Origin: Amblyornis subalaris
Lineage: Eukaryota > Chordata > Aves > Passeriformes > Ptilonorhynchidae
Assembly (NCBI GenBank): GCA_018881555.1
Contig: JACAXG010000032.1
Coordinates: 942,837-1,006,836 of the forward strand
Direction of reading: 5' to 3'
Length of the DNA stretch: 64,000 nucleotides
Made by a program: the position numbers and the translations under genes. The notes below the pieces were generated by a model. The model did not search any database. It was not told the origin of the DNA and saw nothing but the letters and a program-made list of their open reading frames with translations. Below are positions 1 to 11,966 of the stretch, in pieces (positions within the stretch are counted from its first letter, which is position 1; the number at the start of each line of letters is the position of its first letter).

Positions 1-444
1 CTGGAGCAGGCTGGGGCGCCCTCAGCGCTGCTCCCACGATCACTGGCGGCACCTGGGAGCACAACCCGCTCACTTCACTGCTGTACCTGGAGGCAGGACT
101 GGGATTTGTGCAGTGTGCCATGGGAAAGCACGGTGTGAATGTGCTTTGCACTGGTTTGGGTTGGAGATGGATCCTACACCAGCTTCTCCCGTGGGAAGTG
201 CTAACTACAGCCACAACTCACCTGCCTTTTCCTGCATCACTGGAGCTCTGTCCTGTTGGGTCAGCTCACACAGGTAGATGAAGGGAAGGTCATGATAAGC
301 AGAGAGTGTGTCATGCCAAGGAAATCAGTGAGCTGTTGCTGAAGAGACCTGAACAACCATTCCCAAACATAGCTGGGATTTAAGGGCTGGAGCATGGTGA
401 ATTGGGGGTGACTATCTGCTCACACCCAATTTTTTTTANTTAAA

Positions 445-484
445 CTCACACNCACTCACACACCCACACACACACCCACACACT
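445..484. repeat. Imperfect (CA)n microsatellite
   Basis: Alternating CA with CTCACA and CCCACA interruptions, including one N. Confidence 0.85.
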
Positions 485-3400
485 TCACTCAGGATTTCAG
501 CATGCAGGGAGCCATCAGCATCAACAGCTATAGTTTGTCTTTCACCCTACATACACAGTGCCCAAATGCCTGGGAAAACCTGGGGAACTCCCTGCTCNGT
601 GGTGAGTTTCTCACATCTTCTCCCCGGCCCTACAGGGCATGCAGCCAGCAGATGTTCCAGATACACTTCCCACCCTCCTTTTGCTGTTGTGCAGGCAGNA
701 GATACCTCCACTCCAGCAGCCCAGCAGCACCAGGCTGACTTAGGATAATTGAGACCTCAGAAATTCCAAACACGTGGATATTCGCTCCTGTCCAACAACT
801 CAGTCATTTCTAGCATCAGTTCACAGCTTAAAACCTTGAGCTGGATTTTAGCCTAGAGCTTCCTCAGCACTCCCACCCCTGACCTGGCATTCCAGTGCTT
901 TGTACTGAGCCTGCTCTTGTAAGTAGTTCCATTTAAGAGTTGACCCTGGAGGAAGGCCCTGCCTCATCCCAGCAGCAGANTCTATTGCACTCTAGGATCC
1001 AACATCTCATTTCCTTGGGCAAATATCCCAATTTGTAGAGCCCACAAGGCCAGTGTGAGAACAGCAGGGCATACAGGCACTAGAGGTCCTATGGCACGTG
1101 CAGCCCTGCTGTCAGACCCCATTGCTTGTTCTCCCTGCTTGTGTCTCCCATCCCATTTTCTGGTGCTCCATACCTTGCTCTCAGCCAGTACATGTTTTGT
1201 GACTTTGCATCTGCACAAGGAAGGGTAAAAGTTTACACTTGGTGGCTTCACGTAGAGTTTTGCTTCATGATGACATTGAANAGCAGGTCCCTGTGCTGGT
1301 ACCTTGTCACTGCTGTGTGCTCGTTCCTGTTCTCTCAGCAAGGACAAAGGAGTGGGGTGCTCAGGTCTGCTCCAGAAAACCATCCAGTTCCACTGACTTG
1401 GCCACTTCTCAGCNAGCAGCCCAACCACCAGAGCAACCAGTGCACACACCCAGCCCATCCCAAACACCACACCAGAGAGGTCCAGGCTAATCTGTCACAC
1501 ACATCTATTTNGGCTTCTGCTGCCCAGCAACTGGGGGACTACAGGAGCACATCTGGGAACACTGGTCACCTCCGCATACAGGAGATAACTTTTTACAGGA
1601 TATTGGCTCTGCTGTCACACATCTCACCCANGGAAGAGGAGACCCCGCACTACTCAGCTGTGTTGCAAGTGCTCNGATTTTCACAGCTACACAACCGAGG
1701 CACTCACCACACTGCACAAATAACCTGACTGGCTTGATTCCACCTGTGGGTTTCTTCTGACACCCATCATCTGCATATCATATTTCCAAGCAGTTACTTG
1801 ACATGCTTCCATTCGAATAGCATTTAACTCCTTAAGGGCATTGGATTAGCAGCTGTGAAGCCAAACATCCCCAGATACAGCTGAACAGATCCCAACACAG
1901 GCAATAGCAGCAGATCAAGCTTCCCTGTACAGTCCCTCTGAAGCCTTTCCCTCTCTGGAAGCAATTCCCTTGGGAAAGCAGTTAATTCCCTCTCAGGTCT
2001 GCAGAGAAGAATTATGAGGAATGCTAAGCACAGGATTTTGTGCTGTGACTGTTGCTCTCTCTGCCACAGCCTAAAATATTCGAAGTCATTTCACATTGGC
2101 TCAAGAACAGACAGTTCCAGTGAATGTTTTTCAATTATTTATCTTTAACTCATGACTGCAAGAGACTCTGATAGTCTGAGAGTAAAGAAGCTACCTGAAG
2201 GTACTGTAAGCCAACTGTAACATGATGAAACTTAACAACTTGCTTTTTGAATTTGCTCCCTTGCTTTAACTTCAGTAAAAGTTTAAATGCAATGCCAAGG
2301 CTTCAGTGGCTGCAGATGGTACATGACATCCACCAATAATATGCTGCTCCATATTACAGGCAGGCGTGCAGTGTATGAACCAGCAGGAGGACAGAACATT
2401 GAACAAGAAATTCAAGCACCTTCAAGCATGTAATCTGATGAATCTGTGAAAAGCCTGTGGCTTGGTAACTCGNCTGGGACCTCTGTCTGCACCTCACTTC
2501 GGTGCTCATGCTGAAGGTCACCACTGGTTAACAATGTACCTCACATCAGGAGCACCACCATGGCAGGTTGCATGTCCCAGTCCTGCTTTTCTAATCAGCA
2601 TCTGTGTCAGCTCTGCCATGATGACAGTAAATGAAATCACCCTGCCCACATCAGCGTGTCATCAAGCCATCCCCCTGCTTACCAATCATGGGCATCCCAA
2701 GGTTTTGGTATGGGCACTCCAGGCTGCCTCCTTGTGTCCTCCCAAAGATAGCAGAGTAAATGGCTATCACCATGCTCTTCTTACAGCTTAGCCTCAGCTT
2801 GTCATCTTCACAGGCTACTTTACTCTTGTATTCATCTGGAAGGAAACAAACANGTCATTACTCAGCTGATCAAGAGGTGGCACCCAGCAGGACGGGACCC
2901 TCTCGCGTCCCTGTGGGGTAAGCTCGGCAGAGGCAGCAGCNATTTTGGGCACACTCCCAGGGGTACCCATCAGCTGCCAGCACAGTCCCAGCCTCAGCAC
3001 TGCATGTGCTAGAGGAGCACTGATCTCTCCCATAGGCCATTCTCTCCCTGGCATTATCAGCACATTTAATGAATGTATTTTAACCCAGCACATGTCAGTT
3101 CTGTTAAATAGCCAATAATTTCATTTTGCANACAAATAAGTGAGGAGGCATGGCATTTGAGTGATTTCTGCATGGCAATATGGCAAGGGAAGGTAAAAGC
3201 CCATATTTAGGAACCTATCTCATCCACAGATCAGCCCTTCATGTTCCTAGCATTTATTCTACATCACAGCAGCTCTTCCTTGGAAGATCCAATAGAAGCT
3301 ACAGTAAATTTGTTAATTATGGAAGCTGCTCCTGCCTGTTGCAAAAGCTGCTCCCCAAATCCTTCTCGAAATGGCCACTCTTGCTCTTGTAAATCTGATA

Positions 3401-3487
3401 CCCACTGAACAGTCACTCAGTTTACATCTCTCAAGGAGACTAGACAATCATTTCATAAGAAATCACGTGTCATTCCCTTCTCTTTAG

Positions 3488-3660
3488 TATTATTATTTGG
3501 ATTATGGGAACCTCTAGAGGTCCCAACCTAGAATAGGCCCTTCCCTTGTGTGCATGCCAACACACCACAGAAAACAAACACTATTTTGAAGAGCTGAGTC
3601 TTTACAGCAAGACATCTACACGTGTGAAAGAAAGAGACTAAGGAAATGGAAGTGGCATAA
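3488..3660 (+). mobile_element. Possible ancient amniote interspersed repeat
   Basis: TATTATTATTTGGATTATGGGAACCTCTAGAGGTCCCAACCTAGAATAGGCCC resembles a repeat phrase I remember from turtle, crocodile and bird genomes. It is followed by a GAAGAGCTGAGTCTTTACAG stretch in the expected order. I cannot name the family. Confidence 0.45.
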
Positions 3661-4265
3661 AAAGACTAAAAAAACTGAAATGGCATGTCTATGAACACAC
3701 CAGCCAAGTCAGGGCACAGCNAGGAATATAACCTCAGCCTGGCCAGCCTCTGTAGAGTGACCTTCCACTTGCTTGTGTTATTTACCATTAGAAATNTAGC
3801 CACAACAGCATCCAGATTGCTTAATGGGAAGGATTTGTGAGCCAAGACAACCTCCCAAGCATGATCAGTCACTTCATCTTGAATGCCTGTACTTGCACCA
3901 GGTCAAAGTTGTGCCATAGAGCACATGAGCCTCAGCCACTGCCTGGGGCTGCCCTGGCCCTGTGTCGTTTACCAGCATAGACATGATTTTTGTCCTTCCT
4001 TTANACTGGTTCTCTGTGTCTAATATCAAACACATGCACACACTTTTTTATATATATGTATATATGAGAACTTATGCAAACACCAGATGCATAAAACTAC
4101 TCAGCAGCTGAGAACACTAGCTAATAATTAGTTTATAGGCAATACTTAAGTCTTTAGACCGNGGCAGTTAGCACTTAATGTGACATTTTTTACTGTATTG
4201 TAACTCTAGGTTCAAGAATAACTTTTCCTTATTGGAGATGGAGGGTAATTTTTCCACCAAAGTTG

Positions 4266-4365
4266 AATCATAGAAGAATTTGGTTTGGAAGGCTTCTCAG
4301 GAGGTCATCTGGTTTAATCCATGCTCAAAGAAGGGCTAATTTCTACCTTAGATTAGACTTTTTCA
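4266..4365 (-). mobile_element. CR1 LINE fragment, 3' end
   Basis: This is an antisense CR1 tail. It begins TCATAGAAGAATTTGG, followed by the GGAAGG...AGGTCATCTGG phrase and a CTCAAAGAAGGGCTAA stretch. It is quite diverged, so it is probably an old copy. Confidence 0.7.
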
Positions 4366-4944
4366 GAAGAAACTGCGTGGAGAAAGCATGTATTATATTA
4401 TACCAAAACAAGGGCAGGCTGGTTTAAAAGAAATATCTGAGAACAAAATGACTCCTTGTGGTCAACTTGGAAATTCATACTTGAAGCCAAAAAATAGCCC
4501 CCTCAAAATAGCATATTACCTGGTGATTAGAGCATCAACTGGAATGTGAAAACCCTGGTCCAAACCTTCACAGTACAGGTGAGAATCTTAACCTTAGGCC
4601 CTATTCCAGTACACAATTTTCATTCTCACTCTGCAGCCTTTCTACAAAAATCTCTGAAAGTTTCTAGTTTTATCCCACTGTAGAGAAACTTTCATACCTC
4701 TAAAATATTTATTGAATGTGAAGACACTTTCTGATCCATTCACGTAGATTACGCAGACTTAAGACCTAACTCATTCATAGAAGAATCTGTGCAAAGAGCA
4801 GACACCCCTCAACAACACCTACAGGGATAAAACCCATGACCAGCTGTGTGTGTAAAACAGTGACAGGAATTAGAAATAGAAGCTCTTTGCAACTGCAGTG
4901 TATGTAAAGAGAGAGAAACCTCAAATACCTGTAAAGAATCAGTG

Positions 4945-5020
4945 GTGGACTTGATAGTACCAGGACTTGATGATTTTAGAGGGCTTTTCTAAGCTAAATA
5001 ATTCTGTGAGTCTATGACCA
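4945..5020 (+). mobile_element. CR1 LINE 3'-end fragment
   Basis: A short sense tail reads GGACTTGATGATTTTAGAGGGCTTTTCTAA and then ATTCTGTGAGTCTATGA, which matches the CR1 terminus with degenerate ATTCTATGA repeats. Confidence 0.7.
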
Positions 5021-5754
5021 TTTTATCTATTTAGGTATTTCTTCCACAATCACCATGAAAGCATCTGAAAAATACACTGAACACACCAAGGGGTTTCATC
5101 TTCACCTATAATTGTCTCCCACAGGATTTTTGTTTCTTNTGTAAGTTAAAATAAACCAAAGCTTTAACCTGCCTATACAGTATAAAACTTAACAGAGTAT
5201 AATAAACCTTTATTGACTTATCAGACTTTCTTTTTTCCTTANGGAAAAAACACAGATTCAAGCTAAAAGCACAAAGACAAAAACTCTCCAACAGGACAAG
5301 CTATANATAGTTAATGTTAAACCAATGTCACAGAAAAGAATACTTGTGACTGCCTGAAGTGGTTGAAATACAAAATAGTTTATTAACTTTAGAAAAAGAA
5401 CAATTTTGAAGTTTCTAATTATGGGGTCCTCTGTGAAGGTCTTATTTCTTACAAGGCACTAACTNAGTTTCCTCTTTCAATTTGGTTTTTATTAGCTACA
5501 TCTCCCAATTAACAAGTGTAACTGATTGCTTAACCACACNTCTTGTGGACTCATTTAAGGTCCTTAGAATATTAATTAAATTCTGCTAAGCATTCCAAGT
5601 CAGGGCTTGTCATTTGGAAACTTGGGATTTAAACAGAGAATACTGCATTGAGCACAGAAAACACTGGGATGGACAGACATCCTGATCTCTGCTGAAGATC
5701 AGTCCAGCAGTCANGAGACAATTAAAAACAACTTGTTCCATTTCCTAAACAGGT

Positions 5755-6050
5755 TATAAGAGAGATGGAGAGGGACTTTTCACAATGGCATGTAGTGATA
5801 AGACAACGGGGAATGGCCTTAAGCTGAAGGAGGGCAGGTTTACATTGGATATTAGGAAGAAATTATTTACTAGGGAAATGAGGCATTGAAACAAAGAAGT
5901 TTTGGATGCCCCATCCCTGGAAGCATTCAAGGCCAGGTTGCATGGGGTTTGGAGCAACCTGGTCTGGTGCAAGGTGTCCCTGACCATGGTGGGATTGGAA
6001 TGATATGGTCTCTGAAGTCCCTTCCGACCCAAACCATTCTACCATTCCAC
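5755..6050 (+). mobile_element. CR1 LINE, 5'-truncated copy
   Basis: About 300 bp of CR1 3' region is present: GGAGAGGGACTTTTCACAA, a TTAGGAAGAAATT block, CATCCCTGGAAGCATTCAAGGCCAGGTTG, and the CCCTTCCGACCCAAACCATTCTACCATTC terminus. Stops and indels show that it is dead. Confidence 0.9.
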
Positions 6051-8587
6051 AATCAACAAAACACTGCCTGCCACNTTTGCAATTCTTACCCTTGTAGCCA
6101 CTCTGGGAAGTGGTGTTCAGGGCTTAGGGGGAAAGCTGTGTGATGGATGGCCCAAGAAATCAGGCTGGGGAGGTGAACCCAAGTGTACATTCCTTGGGAA
6201 CAAGGGCAGTTTGTTGGTGATGTGCTCCTGGCACTCTGCAGTGTGAAGTAAGAGTGTTGTCCCACCTGATACAGACGTCACCTCACAGTCGCTGAATTCT
6301 GCCCTAGGAAACACCTACTGGAGCTGCCAGTTCCCAAGGCTCTGGCTGACTCGAAACTGGTTAGGGCTGCAGTTGCCTGGGCTGGCACAGAAAGAAGACA
6401 CTGCTTTCTTAAAAGAAAGAAAAAAAGAAAGCATGAAATGCACAGCAGAACTTCCTTCTCCNAAAAGGTTCCCTTAAGCTTGATCAGTGGAAAACAGGTA
6501 GTCTCAGTGTTTCTGGGCAACCTGATAGAAATATGCATAAACAAACACATAGAAAGTGATGCTATGGAGGACACAAATCCCTGAAAGTATTTTCTACTTC
6601 ATAGCATTGCCACCTCCATTTTAGCCAGGATGGACCCAAGCAAGACACTGATGGCTCCTAGGAACTGGATGACAGTAAGGACTGTGACTGATATTAAAAA
6701 AATACAGAGCTAAGAATCATCCATGTATTTACTGGTACTTCACCCCGTAGTAGCCTTGCTTAAATATTGGAAAGAACCGAGGCAGCGTAAGTGACATAAG
6801 AGAGCTGNGACTGGGAACGAATGAGCATTTTTCTCTCTCACTCTCCCAAGCAGAACTGGCCTCCTACAGATCACTCACAATCTGGTCCTAAGCCTGCTCT
6901 AACTGTTACAGTCTGGATATAATTCAGGCCAAATGCAAACATTTGTATTAGTGGGTTTCATGTTTCACCCTGAAAAATTAAACANGCTTAAATGGCCTCG
7001 GAAAGGTGGCAGTGATATTCAGCAAATGGCTTACTCCACTCTAATCCCCCATGCAGTCATTTGTAGGGCAACAGAGATTTACCGTGATTAAGATATTTGC
7101 TAAGGATAATATCCCTTTTATTACTGCCTGGTTTCAGAGACACTGGCTTAAATATAACTCAGCAGAGAGAACCCAAGGAGGGAACAGCTGCAGGCTTTTC
7201 TAGACACGTTTTTAAAGGTCATTATATGACACAATTGTAACATAGCTTGGACAATTACAGGAAAACAATTATAAATGTTTCTAACAGAAAAATGGNCTCT
7301 CTCAAACAGTAAAGTCAATAAGAAGACCTTTTGTAATTATAGGATGGGTACAATAATATTAACCTGTATGACCTATAGTAAATACATTTACCCAGTGTCT
7401 TAAGAATATTTTTACTTACAGTTCACAACAGTCTTCTGGATGGTCATAATTGGGAAGCTAAAAACTAAATGTCAATTGCCTCAGTCTCTGCAAGACCTTA
7501 GAGATAAATGCTCCTAAAGAGATTTTGTGTCTAACAAAGTGATGGANTACATTAATACCAGAGGTCTACCTTGCCTAAANGATATTTTTTAACAGAATTT
7601 GTGGAAAAAAATATGAAATTTTGCTAATTAAAAGATTCATAATTCACATAATCAGTGACTAATAACTGACCCTATTTCCCAGATCAAAGAGCTGGGATAC
7701 ATGTGAAGAGAAATCTGTTTTCTTCACAAAATCCTAAAGGATTTAAATCTTAGAATTGAGGATCTGAGCAAAGAAAGTGTTTTCGTAGGAAACAGAGATG
7801 GTTTTGCCCAATTCCTTATCAGGTCAGGATGGTTTCCCATAGAAGAGTTTCTTATCTAGGTTATAACTGTTAAATTAATGCAACTGCACCCAAGACATCA
7901 CTTCAGAACTAAACTGCAGTCCATCTCAGCCAATAAGCTCTCTTTAACTCAATTTTTATCTTGCTCACCTTCATCCCAGCTTTGTTAGGTGTTCCTCTTC
8001 ATGCCACCCAAAACAAAGAGCATTTCTTGCCTTGAAACTCCTAACTCTTCATTACATCCAGCCATTCCACCATCACCTAATTCCCTTCAGCTGATAAATT
8101 ACTGTGTGAAACTAATGGGTGGTGGTTAGTGCTGGTCTGTGAAAAAGGGCACAGGGACAAGTCTCTCACTCAGCCGCTCTCTCCAGAACTGTGTCAACGG
8201 CAGGTAGATCCCCAGTGCTCCGTGTCACTCTTCCCACCTCCAGCTCCTCCTGCACCTGTCAGACACGGACTGACTGCAAAGTGGAACAGCTGAGATGCAC
8301 AGTGGGACAGACAGCACGAGGCGAATACGCAACCTTTTAGTCACCAGTTAAAATTCAACAAACCTTTATGGACATTGGAAGCCACCCCCAAATAATAAAG
8401 ATGATGATGATGCATGTGGTGAGATTTTGGTCATTTCAGCACATGTCTAGGCAGAACACTTACATTGCAAAAGTCACCACATAGCATTTTTTTTGTTTCA
8501 GCCTTAAGAGAGAAGCCAAAATAAGAGTTAACCACGGAAATATGAACTTTTTACCATGAATATAGTCACTCCAGACCATAACTCACA

Positions 8588-8785
8588 GGGTCACTGAGGA
8601 GAGAAAGCACCTCTGGAGAATGTCTAGGCCCACCCCCGTGTTCAGGTCAGAGTCAACTAGAGCAGCAGGTGGCTGAGGGCAATGTTCGTTCAAGTTTTTA
8701 ACACCTCCAAGGATTGAGACTCCACAACTCCCTTGGCAAATTGTTCCAGTGATCCCATTAATCATGTGAGAGATGACTATAGTGA
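8588..8785 (-). mobile_element. CR1 LINE internal fragment
   Basis: This antisense piece contains AGTCAACTAGAGCAG, AACACCTCCAAGGATTGAGACTCCACAAC and AATTGTTCCAGTG, the characteristic CR1 3'-UTR region in reverse. The extreme 3' end is missing. Confidence 0.75.
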
Positions 8786-8877
8786 GTACCTGTTTCCATC
8801 TCTTCCACGGGAACTAGGAAGATAAGTTTCCAAGACAGGAAACCTATTAAACACTAGGACAGACTCCTCTAAGCAGC

Positions 8878-8950
8878 AAGGAATCTAAAAAGGATCATAC
8901 CTTTAATTTGGAGCATAAAAAAAGTGAGAGTGTCACAAATTCATACATTT
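8878..8950. repeat. Local duplication, copy 1
   Basis: About 73 bp beginning AAGGAATCTAAAAAGG and ending TCACAAATTCATACATTT. A second copy lies about 137 bp to the right, with a few substitutions and one A-run indel. Confidence 0.9.
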
Positions 8951-9014
8951 GCATGGAAATATCTTTTAACATTATTTCAGCAGCTGCAGGCTACCTGGTC
9001 ATATCCTCATTTCA

Positions 9015-9086
9015 AAGGAATCTAAAAAGGATGCTACCTTTAATTTAGAGCATAAAAAAGTGGGAATGTCACAAATTCATACATTT
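9015..9086. repeat. Local duplication, copy 2
   Basis: This is the second copy of the unit at 8878-8950, with differences such as GATGCTACC for GATCATACC and TTTAGAG for TTTGGAG. The two copies suggest a tandem duplication of a unit of about 137 bp whose remainder has been lost or was not copied. Confidence 0.9.
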
Positions 9087-11850
9087 CAGTTTAATTTTCC
9101 CTTGAGAAACTTTCAGTGAAGCTGCTCTAATTTAACTTTAAGAACTGAAGTTTGCCTCCCCCGGTGGCAGGGCGTGGGCCACTTACTTCTGCAGGAGATA
9201 ATCTGAAGCTGTGAAAGACACAATTTGGATGACAGTCCAGAGTTATATTAAATAGTCAGCCTGCCAACTTCAGAAGTACCCTGAAAACTCAAGAGTGCCA
9301 AGTTTTGGAGGTCTGAANCCCTTTCGACAAGTAAGAAGATTGTTCTTTGCAAACGACCTTGTCAGATTCCTTTAAAGTTACACTCCTGATGCACCCATCC
9401 AATTTGCAGTGCTTAAAAGGTGCCTCTCCCCACTGTCACTTTCATTAGTCTGAAGAGGTTGTCCTTTTATATTCTGCTGTGAAAAGGCTGGCAGTGTTGC
9501 AAATTAACTGCTACATTTCATTTCCAAAGTAGGGTTCAGATGCACCTAGTTGCACTTTCCTGTTGGGCAAAGNGAGGTATATAGTTATCTAAGGAGGAAA
9601 AAAAGGAAAAATTTCAAAATATGTGCACTAGACTGTGAGATGGGAGTTAAACAAAACACCTGGGAGTCCAGGACAAATTCAATTCTTATCCAATTTCTTC
9701 TATAAATGAAATTGGGCTGATTTTCTGAAGCTGTGACTTACTGGTGTTCTGCTGCCCGAGCTTCTGCCTGACCATTTATTAGTCCTGCTTCCAAGGACCT
9801 GAGAACCCATTGGCTNAAGTTCAGTGAAATTTGACAGAAACATTGAGATGACAAATGTAGTGAAGTCCCTGCACACTTTTTAAGAACTGGTAGCCAACTT
9901 CACAAGAGAGCCAAATCAGTGCCAAAGCTGGTTGTAATCATTGCACTGTCCCACCAGTCAACCAGCATGGATTTATGACCTGTAAACCAGCCAACCAATA
10001 AACTGTAAACTGTGAACTTGGCCAACTGGCATGGGCTTAAATCTGGACCAGCTACACCCTAGGAGGCAACCTGGGAAGCATGACCAAAACTTTTGTTACT
10101 CCAGTGAGAAGACGGGAGAGCTGCACTAAAGAAAAGTTACTTAAATATATAAAAAAAAGACTTCATTAGCACCACTGCTCACAGCAGTTGTATTCTGCTC
10201 TTCCAGTGACTGTATAAATCTGAAGTAGTGCTGCTTAAAGTTATTAAAATAACTGAAAGGGAGAACTTACTCTTATATCGTTAAAGCAGTCTTCTCCAGA
10301 CATTAAAATAATGGTGGTAATAATTCTGACACAGGAACACTAAAAGGATACCTGATTGATATTTTTNCATATAATCCACTGGGTTGCCTAGAGCACAGGA
10401 TATGGGAAAATGAGGTCTACTAGATTAAAAGCTAGTTCACTATTGTCCTAAATAATTAAACACAGTATTCCCTCAATGGCTTTGACTGAGAAGAAAAAAA
10501 AATGTAGCTGGGAGAAATACAGTAACCAAATCTCCAAAATTCATCATGGATGTTTTAGAAATCCCACTTCACAGAGACATGAATAGGTGACAACCTNCAG
10601 TGCCTTTGAAGCAGTCAGAAAAATAACAGTGTAAGTGAGAAGAGCTTGATACACCATTAGTATGATAAAAAGCTGAAAATATCAGGAGATACCTGGTTTT
10701 AAAAATGTGTNGTTAATTTGAAAACCAAATGTAGGACTGATATTGAAAAAATAATGAAGAAGCGCACAGTATTGGAAAGAGTTTATAACCATGACAATAC
10801 CGCAGACAAGATTTACTCTTCTCTGCTTTTCTTATTATTTTTTTTTAAAGACATTTATTTGAGGAGCGCAATTGTTCTATATTTTCTGCCTTGAATAAGC
10901 CCATATATAGGACCCCCTGGCAGAAGGACTTTATAAATCTACTTCCCTGTTCTGTGAGCCCTACACTCATGGTTTAAACTGTGGAGTCAATACAACAGAT
11001 CCAAACTTTCACAGAAGTCCACCTTTGCAGCATCTCAGTTTGGTTTTCAGCATATGCTCTCTGAGACATGCTTTTTGTCTTCAAGTTCTTCACCAGTACA
11101 CCAGAAAATCTTGAAATCTATCATTCAGAGCTGGCAAACCTCTACTATAGCAGGACCNTCTTGAAATTTAGACTTATGGTCTTCATTTTTAAGAACTTGG
11201 TTTCCTGGTGTTNTGGTTAATCACTCCAAGGACACCTCTTGCTCTTCTGAGAAGACCCCCCAGATCACTTTGCCTCTGCCAGCAGCCAAAGCCATTTCAG
11301 ACACACCNAAACCCCAGCCACCACACAGCCTCCACCATCAGCACAGAACGTTACCACAGCTGCCCACAGTGCCTAAGGACGGGCTGGATCTCCTGAGGCA
11401 CATTGGGGATTCCTTCTGGCAATGCTACTGACTCACCTATTCCAGCACTGAAAGGCCATGGTCTAACCCTCCCTTGTCCTCCACTAAAAATTCCTGGCTT
11501 AAAAAAAGGGTATTTGTGTCCCTGGTTTGTTTGTTTGTTTCCCAGGACCCCACAGAAAACTTAAATGACAATGGACAAAGAGGATCTGTAAAAGTCACAG
11601 CTCTAGGATTTATACAATTTAGGCAGATTTCAGAATTTGTCCTTTTTAGTGGTTCACATCTGTATACTGGAGACATGACCCAGCAAAGGGAATCCTTACA
11701 TCTACATAGTAGGAAACACCATAGTTTTCACTGACTCCTTATTATGTCAGTCAGGGCTGACAGATTACGTTTGGAACAAAAAAAGGATTTTTTTTTTTTT
11801 TTGACTCTACGGGGTCAGCAGCAATTTCCTTCTCTGTGGGGGCAGGAAGT

Positions 11851-11966
11851 AATTATTATAATAATAACAGTATAATATAATTACATTATTGATAATANAA
11901 TCATATTTCTATTTATTATATTAGTTAATACGTTGTATTAATATTACAATCATATTTATAATTAAA
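11851..11966. repeat. AT-rich low-complexity tract
   Basis: Almost only A and T, with repeated ATTATAATA-like words, directly after a GC-richer stretch. Confidence 0.8.

Noticed and set aside
1126..1728. 200-codon plus-strand open frame, the longest in the window.
   Set aside because: It runs through several N bases that may hide stops, overlaps other open frames on both strands, and shows no recognisable domain.
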